NCBI RefSeq assembly: GCF_036192275.1
Contig: NZ_CP108088.1
Span: 2,542,001 to 2,606,000 of the forward strand
Reading direction: 5' to 3'
Length of the DNA: 64,000 bases
DNA from: Streptomyces sp. NBC_00250
GTDB lineage: Bacteria; Actinomycetota; Actinomycetes; Streptomycetales; Streptomycetaceae
Shown: positions 1-8,573 of the stretch, piece after piece
Position numbering within the stretch: the first letter of the stretch is position 1
How the letters are laid out: each line of letters opens with the position of its first letter
Position numbers and translations under genes: made by a program
The notes under the pieces: model-generated
What the model was told of the DNA's origin: nothing
Database searches by the model: none
What the model saw: the letters and a program-made list of their open reading frames with translations, nothing else

Positions 1-360
1 GTCCGAGATCCGCACCTCCTGGCCGCCCTGCCCGCCCAGCGCGGCCCGGCCCGCGATGACGACGAAGTCGCGCACCTCCCACGGCTCGCCGCCGAGCACC
101 TCGCGGCCCAGGCAGTGGGCCGCCGTGAGCACCTTGGTCGGCGCCACGAGCACGCCCCCGCAGAACTGCCCCGCGCGCGTACCCCCGAACCGGTCACGGC
201 TGGACAGTGCCACGACCCACGGCGCGTCGGCGATCTGGGCCTGCCGGCCGCCCACCACGACGCTGTCGGCGGCCACGGGTGCGGCAGTGGCCAGCTGCCC
301 CGCCGCCGCTGCGATCAGGCCCAGAGCACCCGTCAATGCTCGGGTGAGGGAACCACGCAT
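1..360 (-). CDS. Secreted trypsin-like serine protease (N-terminal part; runs off the left edge)
   Basis: The protein opens with a Sec signal peptide (MRGSLTRALTGAL, then an Ala-rich core ending near TAAPVAA). It is followed by the mature-type start VVVGG, a cysteine in QFCGGVL, and the catalytic histidine in LTAAHC. These are the hallmarks of family S1 (chymotrypsin/trypsin) peptidases, which are exported and cleaved at an Ile/Val-Val-Gly-Gly-like N-terminus. Only about 120 residues are present; the Asp and Ser of the triad lie outside the window, so activity cannot be judged. The ATG at 360 follows GGCTCC-type sequence with only a weak ribosome site. It points away from the centre of the window and lies downstream of hrdB on the same strand, separated from it by a hairpin. 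Confidence 0.85.
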   Translation of the reverse strand, partial: MRGSLTRALTGALGLIAAAAGQLATAAPVAADSVVVGGRQAQIADAPWVVALSSRDRFGGTRAGQFCGGVLVAPTKVLTAAHCLGREVLGGEPWEVRDFVVIAGRAALGGQGGQEVRISD

Positions 361-439
361 GGAGCCTCCTGACTCTCCGGTGATGTCGGTTCACCCAGCG
401 TCCAACACGCGACCGCGCCGTGCACCCCCGCACAGCCGG

Positions 440-472
440 AGGGCCCGGCTCCCCCTCGGGGAACCGGGCCCT
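440..472. terminator. Probable hrdB terminator hairpin
   Basis: Arms AGGGCCCGG (440-448) and CCGGGCCCT (464-472) pair exactly, and an inner CCCC/GGGG stem extends the hairpin. It lies 57 bp past the hrdB stop codon and before the protease gene on the same strand. There is no clear T-run, as is usual for Streptomyces. Confidence 0.6.
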
Positions 473-528
473 TCCGCGTACCGCTCCATGCCTCGTGTCC
501 GCAGCTCGCACGGACGTCGGGATACGGA

Positions 529-2076
529 TCAGTCGAGGTAGTCGCGCAGCACCTGCGAACGCGACGGGTGACGCAGCTTCGACATCGTCTTCGACTCGAT
601 CTGACGGATCCGCTCGCGGGTCACGCCGTAGACCTTGCCGATCTCGTCCAGCGTCTTCGGCTGGCCGTCGGTGAGACCGAAGCGCATCGAGACGACGCCG
701 GCCTCACGCTCGGAGAGCGTGTCGAGCACCGAGTGCAGCTGCTCCTGGAGGAGCGTGAAGCTCACCGCGTCGGCCGGAACGACCGCCTCGGAGTCCTCGA
801 TCAGGTCGCCGAACTCGCTGTCGCCGTCCTCACCCAGCGGGGTGTGGAGGGAGATCGGCTCGCGGCCGTACTTCTGGACCTCGATGACCTTCTCAGGGGT
901 CATGTCGAGCTCCTTGGCCAGCTCCTCCGGGGTGGGCTCACGGCCCAGGTCCTGGAGCATCTGGCGCTGCACGCGCGCGAGCTTGTTGATGACCTCGACC
1001 ATGTGCACCGGGATACGGATGGTGCGGGCCTGGTCGGCCATGGCGCGGGTGATCGCCTGACGGATCCACCAGGTGGCGTACGTGGAGAACTTGTAGCCCT
1101 TGGTGTAGTCGAACTTCTCGACCGCGCGGATCAGACCCAGGTTGCCCTCCTGGATCAGGTCCAGGAAGAGCATGCCGCGGCCGGTGTAGCGCTTGGCCAG
1201 GGAGACCACCAGACGGAGGTTGGCCTCCAGGAGGTGGTTCTTGGCGCGGCGGCCGTCCTCGGCGATGATCTCCAGCTCGCGCTTGAGCTTCGGCGCGAGC
1301 TTGTCCGAGTTGGCGAGCTTGTCCTCGGCGAACAGGCCGGCCTCGATGCGCTTGGCGAGCTCGACCTCCTGCTCGGCGTTGAGGAGCGGGACCTTGCCGA
1401 TCTGCTTCAGGTAGTCCTTGACCGGGTCGGCGGTGGCACCGGCGACGGCGACCTGCTGCGCCGGAGCGTCGTCCTCGTCCTCGTCGGACAGGACGAAGCC
1501 CTTGCTCTCGCCCTCGGTCTCTTCTTCCTCGCCCTTGCCGGGCGCGACGTCCTCGAGCAGCTCTTCGCCCTCGACGATCTCGTCGGCGTCCTTCTTGGAC
1601 GTGGTCTTCTTTGCCGCCGTCTTCTTCGCGACGGTCTTCTTGGCCACCGTCTTCTTGGCGACGGTCTTCTTCGCGGCCGCCTTCTTGGCGGCGGATCCGG
1701 CCTCGTCGGCCGGGTCTGCGCCCTCTGCCGCGGAGGCCGTGGCGGCCGTGACGGTCGTCTTCGTCACGGTCGTCCTGGCGGTGACGGTCTTGGTGGCGGT
1801 GCGCTTGGCCGGGCTCTTCGCTGCGACGCTCTTGCGGGCGCGCTTCGGCGACTCCGCTGCACTGACCATCAGCGTCACACCCTCTTCCTCGAGGATCTGA
1901 TTGAGGCTGCGCAGAACATTCTTCCACTGGGTTGGCGGAATCTGGTCAGCCTCGAAGGCCCGACGCACGTCATCGCCGGCGATCTGCCCATCAGCCTTTC
2001 CCCGCTCGATGAGCGCCATCACAGACTCGGACTCGGCGATCTCCGGCGGGAGCGTACGGGATGTGCTGGCCGACAC
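529..2076 (-). CDS. hrdB: Principal RNA polymerase sigma factor HrdB (sigma-70 group 1)
   Basis: Directs RNA polymerase to housekeeping promoters. The 515-residue product has the HrdB N-terminus ([15 protein letters not shown]) and a long Lys/Ala/Thr-rich and acidic linker at about 70-200. This is followed by the nearly invariant core: region 1.2/2.1 from [16 protein letters not shown], region 2.3-2.4 with [17 protein letters not shown], region 3, and region 4.2 with [12 protein letters not shown], ending RDYLD. I chose the GTG at 2076 because GAGAGG sits about six bases upstream and the product then matches the usual HrdB length. An upstream in-frame ATG at 2232 would add 52 unrelated residues. 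The linker contains repeated AKKTV units encoded by 15-bp repeats (about 1611-1682). whiH lies upstream on the same strand, as in S. coelicolor. Confidence 0.98.
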   Translation of the reverse strand: MSASTSRTLPPEIAESESVMALIERGKADGQIAGDDVRRAFEADQIPPTQWKNVLRSLNQILEEEGVTLMVSAAESPKRARKSVAAKSPAKRTATKTVTARTTVTKTTVTAATASAAEGADPADEAGSAAKKAAAKKTVAKKTVAKKTVAKKTAAKKTTSKKDADEIVEGEELLEDVAPGKGEEEETEGESKGFVLSDEDEDDAPAQQVAVAGATADPVKDYLKQIGKVPLLNAEQEVELAKRIEAGLFAEDKLANSDKLAPKLKRELEIIAEDGRRAKNHLLEANLRLVVSLAKRYTGRGMLFLDLIQEGNLGLIRAVEKFDYTKGYKFSTYATWWIRQAITRAMADQARTIRIPVHMVEVINKLARVQRQMLQDLGREPTPEELAKELDMTPEKVIEVQKYGREPISLHTPLGEDGDSEFGDLIEDSEAVVPADAVSFTLLQEQLHSVLDTLSEREAGVVSMRFGLTDGQPKTLDEIGKVYGVTRERIRQIESKTMSKLRHPSRSQVLRDYLD

Positions 2077-2454
2077 GAACAACCTCTCGGAACGATGGAA
2101 ACGGCTTCCGGCCCCGCCCGGGATCGGGCTGGAGCCGACGACCGTCGACGGGGAATGTGCCGACGGCGCGGGCTGGACCGGGGAACTGCACAGCGCCTCC
2201 ATCGGCTGCTGTATTCCTTCCTCGGCTGTCACCTCTTAGGTCATCGCACGGCTCGGAGGAGTGTTACGCCCAATCTTCGTGGCCCGAGTCACACCTCATG
2301 TGCGACAAACCGACGCAGAGGGATATATCAGCGTACATTCACGCCGCCGGAATCCTGGCACCACCCGGGAAACCCTTCCGGGCTCCCCGGGTGCCGCTCG
2401 GACCCGGCGGCACGCGATGTCCGCGCCTCGGCGCTCCCGGCCACGGCCCGCGGG
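2077..2454 (-). promoter_or_regulatory. whiH-hrdB intergenic region, expected hrdB promoter
   Basis: This is 378 bp without a supported gene. It must hold the hrdB promoter. In other streptomycetes that promoter is driven by an ECF sigma factor (ShbA), but I cannot assign its -35 and -10 elements with confidence. A hairpin with arms ACCCGGG (2363-2369) and CCCGGGT (2386-2392) could end whiH transcription. Open frames across the region read like shadows and have no ribosome sites. Confidence 0.4.
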
Positions 2455-3342
2455 TCAGTGTTCGCGGGGGGCGGGGACGACGCGGTCCACCTCGGGGTGG
2501 ACCGTGAGCAGGGCCCGCATGGCCGTCTCGGCACCGAGGGCGTCGCCCGCGGCGAGCGCGTCCACGATCCGGGCGTGGTGGGAGAGGCAGGCCTCGCTCG
2601 GACGGTCGCAGCCCGTGACGGGGCCGCCGGACACCTGGAGCGCGGCGGCGACGATGCCGGAGAGGTGCTCCAGCATCCGGTTCCCGGCGAGCTGGATGAG
2701 GAGCGAGTGGAACTCGGTGTCGGCGCGGGAGAACGTGATGCCGTCTCCCTGCGCGAACGCGTGGCCCATGATCTCGACCATGTCGGCGAGACGCTGCTGC
2801 ACGTCCTCGCGGCCGTGCCCGGCGGCGAGGCGGGCGGCCAGGGGCTCGATCGTCCAGCGCAGCTCGTTCAGCTCGCGGCGCTGGTCGTCGCGCTGCGGGC
2901 CGAAGGCCCGCCACTCGATGATGTCGGGGTCGAGGAGGTTCCAGTCGCTGACGGGCCTGACGCGGGTTCCGACGTTCGGGCGGGCGCTGACCAGCCCCTT
3001 CGCCTCCAGGACGCGCAGGGACTCGCGGACGACGGTGCGCGAGACCTCGAACCGCTGGCCGATCTCTTCGGGGACGAGCGGGCGGTCGGCCCCGAGGTCG
3101 CCGGAGACGATCATCTGGCCGAGCTGCTGGACGAGCTGGCCGTGCAGCCCGCGCCCCCGGTTGCCGGTGCTCCGGCGGCCGACGCGGCCCAGGTCGGTGT
3201 CCACCCCCTCCCAGGAGGGCGGGCCCACACGGCCGGCGGCGGGCGCCTCCGCGTAGGGGTAGCGGTCGAGATCGCCCGGGGCGCCGAGGCCGGAGTCGAC
3301 GGAGCGGGCGGCGGTCATCATGGTGTGCGCAAGGGTACTCAC
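2455..3342 (-). CDS. whiH: GntR/FadR-family sporulation regulator WhiH
   Basis: A 295-residue GntR-family repressor/activator. An N-terminal extension of about 60 residues precedes a winged helix-turn-helix at about 65-130 (VPEEIGQRFEVSRTVVRESL). It is followed by an all-alpha FCD ligand-binding domain whose conserved metal-ligand histidines are visible in FHSLLIQLAGNRML and HHARIVDAL. In S. coelicolor whiH lies immediately beside hrdB, is needed for sporulation septation, and is transcribed by sigma-WhiG. Position, length and sequence all agree here. I chose the GTG at 3342 because AAAGGATG lies just upstream and the length then equals that of known WhiH. A sigma-WhiG-like promoter is visible about 100 bp upstream. 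Confidence 0.92.
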   Translation of the reverse strand: MSTLAHTMMTAARSVDSGLGAPGDLDRYPYAEAPAAGRVGPPSWEGVDTDLGRVGRRSTGNRGRGLHGQLVQQLGQMIVSGDLGADRPLVPEEIGQRFEVSRTVVRESLRVLEAKGLVSARPNVGTRVRPVSDWNLLDPDIIEWRAFGPQRDDQRRELNELRWTIEPLAARLAAGHGREDVQQRLADMVEIMGHAFAQGDGITFSRADTEFHSLLIQLAGNRMLEHLSGIVAAALQVSGGPVTGCDRPSEACLSHHARIVDALAAGDALGAETAMRALLTVHPEVDRVVPAPREH

Positions 3343-3443
3343 GCATCCTTTGTCGGCGTTGCCTCCGTGACCCTTGAGGTCTTTGGTGAAAAGCACACGA
3401 AAGGGTGATCGGCACCCCCTACACAATTGACGATTAATCGGAC

Positions 3444-3470
3444 ATATCGGCTAGATTTCAAGGGAGTTGG
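3444..3470 (-). promoter_or_regulatory. Sigma-WhiG-type promoter for whiH
   Basis: On the minus strand the -10 element GCCGATAT (3444-3451) differs by one base from the FliA/WhiG consensus GCCGATAA. A 15-bp spacer (3452-3466) separates it from CCAA (3467-3470), which matches two of four bases of the TAAA -35. The predicted start near 3437 gives a leader of about 95 bases to the whiH GTG. Established work places whiH under sigma-WhiG in S. coelicolor. Confidence 0.75.
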
Positions 3471-3502
3471 ACGCGAACCGGAACCTTTCGGTCCGCAAGT
3501 GA

Positions 3503-5260
3503 TCACCAACGCGCCTTACGGCGAAGGCCGGTGAACACATAAGCGCAGAGCAACCCGGTCAACGTCAGCGAGAGAGCCACTCCCGCGGGCTGCCCGAGCA
3601 CCCGCAGCCCGCCCGTCAGCCAGCGGTCCACCGCGGGTGACCACTGCGGACCGGCGAACTCGCGCAACCGCGCGGGGAGTCCGGCGGCCGACCGTACCGA
3701 GGGCCCGGTCAGCACCTTCTGCAGCAGCGGGACGAAGGCGACCGGCACCGCGAGGACCGCCGCCACCCCGGCCGCCGCCGCCCGGAACACCCCGGCACCG
3801 AGCACCCCGGCCCAGGCGCAGCCGACCATCAGGCCGAGCCAACTCGCACAGAGAGTCGGCCAGTTCTTCGGTACGGAGATCAACTCTCCGCCGTAGACGA
3901 ACCGCAGGGCCTCCAGATCCGCCACCACGACGGCCGCCCCGAGCAGCAGGGCGACGGCCGCCGCCACGGCGAGCTTCGCCAGCAGGAGGCCGGGCCTGCG
4001 GGGCACCGCTCCCCGGCCCGTGGTGAGCGCGGGGTAGCGGTACTCCTCACCGAAGGAGAAGGCGCCGAGCAGCCCGGCGCCGAGGGCCGCGGGCGGCAGC
4101 GGGGAGAGGGCGGGCCAGCCCGCGAGGACGGCGGGCAGCGCGGCGTGGCCGCCCCGCCCGAGGAGCAGGGCGAGGGTCACGGAGCCGAGCAGGACGGCCG
4201 CCACGACGAGCGGGGTGGACGGCACGCCCAGGAGCCGGTGGATCTCGTACCGCAGCGGGCGCAGGGGCGAGCGGGCGGGCTTCCGGGCCCCACCGGGCTC
4301 CCCGGCCGGGGCCTCACGGGGCCCGGCGGCCTCGCCCTCGTGGCCGGAGTCCGGGTGGACGCCTCCCGCCCGGGTACGCGGAACGGGCCCGGTGTCGCCC
4401 GTCTCGGCGGCGAGCCGGTGGATCGGCACGCCGTGGCGGAACGCCGTGTCACCGACGGCCGCGCAGTCGCTCCCGTAGACGGACAGGCGATTGCCGTCCT
4501 CGGCGACGACCTCGACGGGGCGCCGGGCGGCCCTGGCCTCCTGGGTCACGACCGCCGCCAGCCGCGCGGCCTGCGGGGTGCGGACGGCGACCCGGGGCCG
4601 CAGCCGGGTACGGGCGAACTCGGCGACGTCCTGGTCGGCCACGAGCCGCCCGCCGTCGAGGGTGACGACCCGGTCGGCGTTGCGGGCCGCGTCCTTGGGG
4701 TCGGCCGTGGTGTAGAGCACGGTGCCGCCGGCGTCCGCGTGCGCCCGCAGGAGCTCGTACAGCCAGACGCCCTCGGGTGCGGAGAGGCCGGCGCCGGGCT
4801 CGTCGAGCAGCAGGGTGTGGGGGCCGCCCAACATTGCGGAGGCGAGGCCGAGTCGGCGATCGGCCCCGACCGGAAGGGTGCCGATCCTTCGGCGCTCCAG
4901 TCCGTCGAGGCCGACGGCCCGTGTCAGCTCCTCGGCCCGTGAGACGGGAACCCCCGTGGCGGCGCAGAGCATCCGCAACTGGCCCCGGAGCGTCCGGGAG
5001 GGGTGCCCGGGGATGTTGCCGAGGAGCACGCCGACCTCGCGCGGAGGGTGGGCGATGCGGTGCAGCGGTCGGCCCCGGAAGTAGGTGATCCCGCGTCCCG
5101 GCTCGAGTTCGAGCATGAGCCGGAGCGTGGTGGTCTTGCCTGAGCCCGAGGAGCCGAGGAGAGCGGTCACGGCACCCGGCCGCGCCTCGAAGGTCAGATC
5201 GTCCACGGCGGGCGGGCGATCGCGGAGGGGAGTGCTGGTCAGTCCGATTGCCTGGAGCAT
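3503..5260 (-). CDS. ABC transporter ATPase fused to an integral-membrane permease
   Basis: A single 585-residue polypeptide. The N-terminal 200 residues form an ABC ATPase with Walker A LLGSSGSGKTT (about 35-45) and Walker B LLLDEPGAGL. Where LSGGQ is expected, the protein reads LPVGADRRLGLA, a degenerate signature. After a Pro/Gly/Ala-rich linker (about 295-335) come roughly five to six hydrophobic helices typical of ABC-2-type permeases. It probably exports an unknown small molecule or peptide. I prefer the ATG at 5260, which has GAGAGAAG five bases upstream, over the GTG at 5284. It sits directly upstream of whiH on the same strand, as in related genomes. Confidence 0.8.
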   Translation of the reverse strand: MLQAIGLTSTPLRDRPPAVDDLTFEARPGAVTALLGSSGSGKTTTLRLMLELEPGRGITYFRGRPLHRIAHPPREVGVLLGNIPGHPSRTLRGQLRMLCAATGVPVSRAEELTRAVGLDGLERRRIGTLPVGADRRLGLASAMLGGPHTLLLDEPGAGLSAPEGVWLYELLRAHADAGGTVLYTTADPKDAARNADRVVTLDGGRLVADQDVAEFARTRLRPRVAVRTPQAARLAAVVTQEARAARRPVEVVAEDGNRLSVYGSDCAAVGDTAFRHGVPIHRLAAETGDTGPVPRTRAGGVHPDSGHEGEAAGPREAPAGEPGGARKPARSPLRPLRYEIHRLLGVPSTPLVVAAVLLGSVTLALLLGRGGHAALPAVLAGWPALSPLPPAALGAGLLGAFSFGEEYRYPALTTGRGAVPRRPGLLLAKLAVAAAVALLLGAAVVVADLEALRFVYGGELISVPKNWPTLCASWLGLMVGCAWAGVLGAGVFRAAAAGVAAVLAVPVAFVPLLQKVLTGPSVRSAAGLPARLREFAGPQWSPAVDRWLTGGLRVLGQPAGVALSLTLTGLLCAYVFTGLRRKARW

Positions 5261-5382
5261 CGCTTCTCTCGCGGTAGATGACACCGCTCCGCGGCAGGGC
5301 GGCGCTTTCGCAGCAAGATAACGCTACATTTCGGACTTTCGGCGCAGGGTTGGCGCCCAGGGGCGCCGGAAGTGCCGGTCCG

Positions 5383-6195
5383 TCAGACCTCGGGACGCAG
5401 CATCGGCGGGTTGAGGAGAGTGGCCCCACCTGCCCGGAAGAGCTGGGCGGGGCGCCCGCCCTGACGGGTCGTGGTACCACCGGCGGGAACCAGGAAGCCG
5501 GGCGTGCCGGTCACCTTCCGGTGGAAGTTGCGCGGGTCCAGGGCCACGCCCCAGACGGCCTCGTAGACGCGCCGCAGCTCTCCGACCGTGAACTCCGGCG
5601 GGCAGAAGGCCGTGGCCAGGGAGGAGTACTCGATCTTGGAGCGGGCACGCTCCACGCCGTCGGCGAGGATCCGGGCGTGGTCGAAGGCGAGCGCCGCCGG
5701 CCCCCCTTCCTTCTCCTCGGCCACCGACTCCCCCGCCGCTCCGACGGCCTCTGCGGTCCCGGCGAGCGCGTCCTCGCCGAGCAGCTCCTCGACGGGGGCC
5801 CAACGGGCGCTGTTCGCGTCGCCGCCGGCCCTCGGCGCGGGAAGGTCCGGGGCGAGGGCCAGATGCGCGACGCTGACCACCCGCATGCGCGGGTCACGGT
5901 CGGGCGCCCCGTACGTCGCCAGCTGCTCCAGGTGCGCGCCGTTGCTCGGCACCGGCGGCGGAGCGGCCGGATCGTGGGCGCAGAGACCCGTCTCCTCGAC
6001 CAGCTCGCGCGCGGCGGCGGCACCGAGGTCCTCGTCCGCGCGCACGAAGCCGCCGGGCAGCGCCCAACGCCCCTGGTACGGCGCTTCCCCCCGCCGCACG
6101 ACCAGGGTGCAGAGCGCATGGCGGCGCACGGTGAGCACGACCAGATCGACGGTCACGGCGAAGGGCGGAAAGGCCGACGGGTCGTAGGGAGGCAT
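5383..6195 (-). CDS. NUDIX domain protein with C-terminal winged helix, probable NrtR-type regulator
   Basis: The 270-residue protein carries a complete NUDIX box at about 49-71 (GGFVRADED, then ARELVEETGL), matching GX5EX7REUXEEXGU. Its C-terminal 90 residues (LATAFCPPEFTVGELRRVYEAVWG, NFHRKVTGTPGFLVP) match the winged-helix half of NrtR-like regulators, which sense ADP-ribose-type nucleotides and control NAD metabolism genes. In many NrtR proteins the NUDIX box is degraded, but here it looks catalytically intact, so it may be enzyme, regulator or both. The ATG at 6195 has no ribosome site but lies six bases past a TATGAT -10 element, suggesting leaderless translation. An alternative ATG at 6300 would place that promoter inside the gene. 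Confidence 0.8.
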   Translation of the reverse strand: MPPYDPSAFPPFAVTVDLVVLTVRRHALCTLVVRRGEAPYQGRWALPGGFVRADEDLGAAAARELVEETGLCAHDPAAPPPVPSNGAHLEQLATYGAPDRDPRMRVVSVAHLALAPDLPAPRAGGDANSARWAPVEELLGEDALAGTAEAVGAAGESVAEEKEGGPAALAFDHARILADGVERARSKIEYSSLATAFCPPEFTVGELRRVYEAVWGVALDPRNFHRKVTGTPGFLVPAGGTTTRQGGRPAQLFRAGGATLLNPPMLRPEV

Positions 6196-6201
6196 GCCGC
6201 G

Positions 6202-6223
6202 ATCATAGTCGTCTTCCTGACGA
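6202..6223 (-). promoter_or_regulatory. Leaderless promoter and overlapping inverted-repeat operator of the NUDIX regulator
   Basis: On the minus strand a TATGAT -10 box (6202-6207) ends six bases before the ATG at 6195. Partly overlapping it just upstream is the inverted repeat TCGTC-N5-GACGA (6209-6223). A repressor bound there would block the -10 region, which is consistent with autoregulation by the adjacent winged-helix protein. Confidence 0.5.
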
Positions 6224-6304
6224 TAAGCACGCCCCTCGGAAGCATCGCCGATGACTTCCTCACCCTGCCGCGAGGCTTCCGTCGTGTCTGTCACCGGCAT
6301 CCCG

Positions 6305-8458
6305 TCACACCCCCAGCTGAAGGCCCTCTGCGGCCTCCTCGACCATACCGAGACCGAGCCTGCCGACCCGCACCGCGAACGGCTCACCCGCGACCACGAG
6401 CCCCGAGAAGCGGATCGCTCCGAGCGGAGCCGACCGCAGGGGATGCGTCGAGACGGACCGGCCCGGCGCGTCCGGCCGGATTCCGGCGAGCGCGAGCAGT
6501 GCGTGCACCGCGCCGGAGGCCGCGACGGCCGCCGGCCGACACGCGGCGGGGTGCGGCACCGGGCGCCCGCCGGCCGTCCGCTGTTCCCCCGCGTACATCT
6601 CGGGCAGCCGGTAGGTGAAGGCCTCCGCCGCGTCGAGCAGCCCGCGCAGCAGGGCGGCGGCCTCCTTCTCGTGGCCGACGGCGGCGAGTCCCGCCACCGC
6701 GACCGCCGTCTCGTGCACCCGCACCGCACCCGCCCGGTGACCGAAGGGGTTGTGTCCCGGCTCCTTGGCACCCAGGCTGCGCAGCCCCCAGCCGGAGTCC
6801 AGGGCCGGGGTGCCGAGCAGCCTGGCCACCTGTTCGGTCTCCGTCCTGTCCAGCAGGCCCTGCCCGTGGCGGCCGCCGCCCAGCAGCCCGGTGTCGAGCA
6901 GATGCGCGGCCCAGCCGCCGAACTGGGACCAGCTCCGACCGTCGGGTCCGCGGGCGACGGCGGGTCGGCCGCCCGCCGGGTCGTCGAGCCAGAACTCCCG
7001 TCGGAACCGCTCACGCAGTGTCCGGGCGGCGTCCCGCAGCGCGTCTCCCCCGGATCCCCCGCAGGCGTCGAGCAGGTCTGCTCCGAGCAGGGCCGCGCGA
7101 TGCGCGTGTGCCTGTGTCTCGGCCCGCCAGGGTCCGGCGGGGCCGGGGTCCGGCACGAGGCCGCTCGCGCCGACCGTCCGGAGCAGCCAGCCGAGGCAGC
7201 GTTCCGCGACGGGGAGCAGCTCGTCCAGGTCCGCTGCCGGCAATCCCCAGCGGCGTGCCTCGGCGAGCACGACCGGAAAGGCCAGGGTGGCCTCGACGCC
7301 CGTGCAGCGGGGCGGCAGATGCGGGCCGGCGTCCCTGAGGGGTCCGCGGAGACGGCCGGACTCGGATCCGCCGCCGGAGAGTTGGGTGCGCCCGAGGGCG
7401 TGCAGGGTGGTGACGGCGAGCCGGGTACCGAGGGGCAGGGCCATCCGGGCCGCCCAGAGCGCCTCGGCGGTGACCGGTCCGCAGCGCCAGGGGACTCCTG
7501 CCGCGAGGTGGACGTCCGCCGGGTGCGCCGGGTCCCGCTGGAGCAGGGCCCGCAGGTCCTCGACGGACGCGCGCAGCAGCTCCCCCGGACGCCGGTCGTC
7601 ACCTTCGGCGAGGGCCTCGGCGAGGACGTGGCCACCGGGCCGTCCGGCGCCCGCGCCCGAAGAGCCGGTGGGGCGGGTGGGCGAGCCGTCGCGTACCCGT
7701 AACCGGACCGTGAACGTGCCCCCCGGCGCCAGGTCGGCTTCCCAGCGCAGGACTCCCGCCGCCGCCAGGGCGTCCATGGGTGGCGGGTCCGCCGTGACGG
7801 CGACGGACCGCCCGTCGTCGCCGGTCCAGCGCAGTCCGGTGCCGTGGACGCTCGCTGTGAGCTCGGGTCCGGGTCGGCCGGACGCGACCGCGCCCAGGTC
7901 CGCGAGATCCGAGCCCAGAGCGATTTCCATCGGGAGCCGGAGGGGGCGGGCGACGGCGCTGCGCAGGGTGATCCGTTCGCTCCCGTCGGCGCTCCGGGTG
8001 CGTTCGACGGTGAGACCGGGATCGGGTCCGAGGTCTCCGGGAACACGGAGGACGCCGAGGAACACCGCTCGGTCGGCGGTCGCCATGCGGCCCTGGAGGG
8101 CGACGGGCTCGCGCCCCGCCACCCGCAGGACGCAGCGGGATAGGAGCCGTCGCCCCGCCGCGTACACGCCCTCGGGGCCCTCACCGGTGAGCTGGCCGTG
8201 CTCGGCGCAGACGGCGAGGGCGGGCAGGGCCACGCAGAGGAGCGCACCGTGCACCGAGGGGAGCTCCGCGGGACGCGCCGCGCGCGCGGGCACGGCGCCG
8301 GTTCCGGCGCCCGGCCGGCGTCCCGCGGGACGTCCGGGCGCCTGGCCGGTGGGGAGTCCGGCGGGACCCCCGGGGGCATGGCCGGTGGGGGGTCCGGTGG
8401 GACCGCCGGGTGCGTGACCGGTGGGGCGGCCGGGGGCCGGTACAGGGCTGAGGGCCAT
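6305..8458 (-). CDS. Glycogen debranching-type protein with (alpha/alpha)6-like C-terminal domain
   Basis: A 717-residue protein. After a Pro/Gly-rich repetitive N-terminus (about 5-45) comes the glycogen-debranching N-terminal domain (HGALLCVALPALAVCAEHGQ, then GPEGVYAAGRRLLSRCVLRV). A helical region follows with features of six-hairpin glycosidases (SWSQFGGWAAHLLDTGLL, LDSGWGLRSLG, PFGHRAGAVRVHETAVAV, LPEMYAGE). Related proteins are annotated as amylo-alpha-1,6-glucosidase-like, so a role in glucan or trehalose-type reserve turnover is plausible, but the substrate is not evident. The start is uncertain. ATG 8458 lacks a good ribosome site, while an ATG at 8577 overlapping the upstream stop lies in a different frame. 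A small indel near 8440-8570 is therefore possible. Confidence 0.72.
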   Translation of the reverse strand: MALSPVPAPGRPTGHAPGGPTGPPTGHAPGGPAGLPTGQAPGRPAGRRPGAGTGAVPARAARPAELPSVHGALLCVALPALAVCAEHGQLTGEGPEGVYAAGRRLLSRCVLRVAGREPVALQGRMATADRAVFLGVLRVPGDLGPDPGLTVERTRSADGSERITLRSAVARPLRLPMEIALGSDLADLGAVASGRPGPELTASVHGTGLRWTGDDGRSVAVTADPPPMDALAAAGVLRWEADLAPGGTFTVRLRVRDGSPTRPTGSSGAGAGRPGGHVLAEALAEGDDRRPGELLRASVEDLRALLQRDPAHPADVHLAAGVPWRCGPVTAEALWAARMALPLGTRLAVTTLHALGRTQLSGGGSESGRLRGPLRDAGPHLPPRCTGVEATLAFPVVLAEARRWGLPAADLDELLPVAERCLGWLLRTVGASGLVPDPGPAGPWRAETQAHAHRAALLGADLLDACGGSGGDALRDAARTLRERFRREFWLDDPAGGRPAVARGPDGRSWSQFGGWAAHLLDTGLLGGGRHGQGLLDRTETEQVARLLGTPALDSGWGLRSLGAKEPGHNPFGHRAGAVRVHETAVAVAGLAAVGHEKEAAALLRGLLDAAEAFTYRLPEMYAGEQRTAGGRPVPHPAACRPAAVAASGAVHALLALAGIRPDAPGRSVSTHPLRSAPLGAIRFSGLVVAGEPFAVRVGRLGLGMVEEAAEGLQLGV

Positions 8459-8573
8459 GGCGGGTACGGGGTGCTCTCTGTGCGAACCGGGCGGCCGGCG
8501 GAGTGTCGGCGGGACGGTTCGGACGACTCCGCCAGAGAGCTGAACGCGCCGACGGGCGGCCGGGTCACGGTCC

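Noticed and set aside
568..3408. Long open frame antisense to hrdB and whiH
   Set aside because: It mirrors two well-supported genes, has no ribosome site and has the composition of a GC-rich shadow frame.
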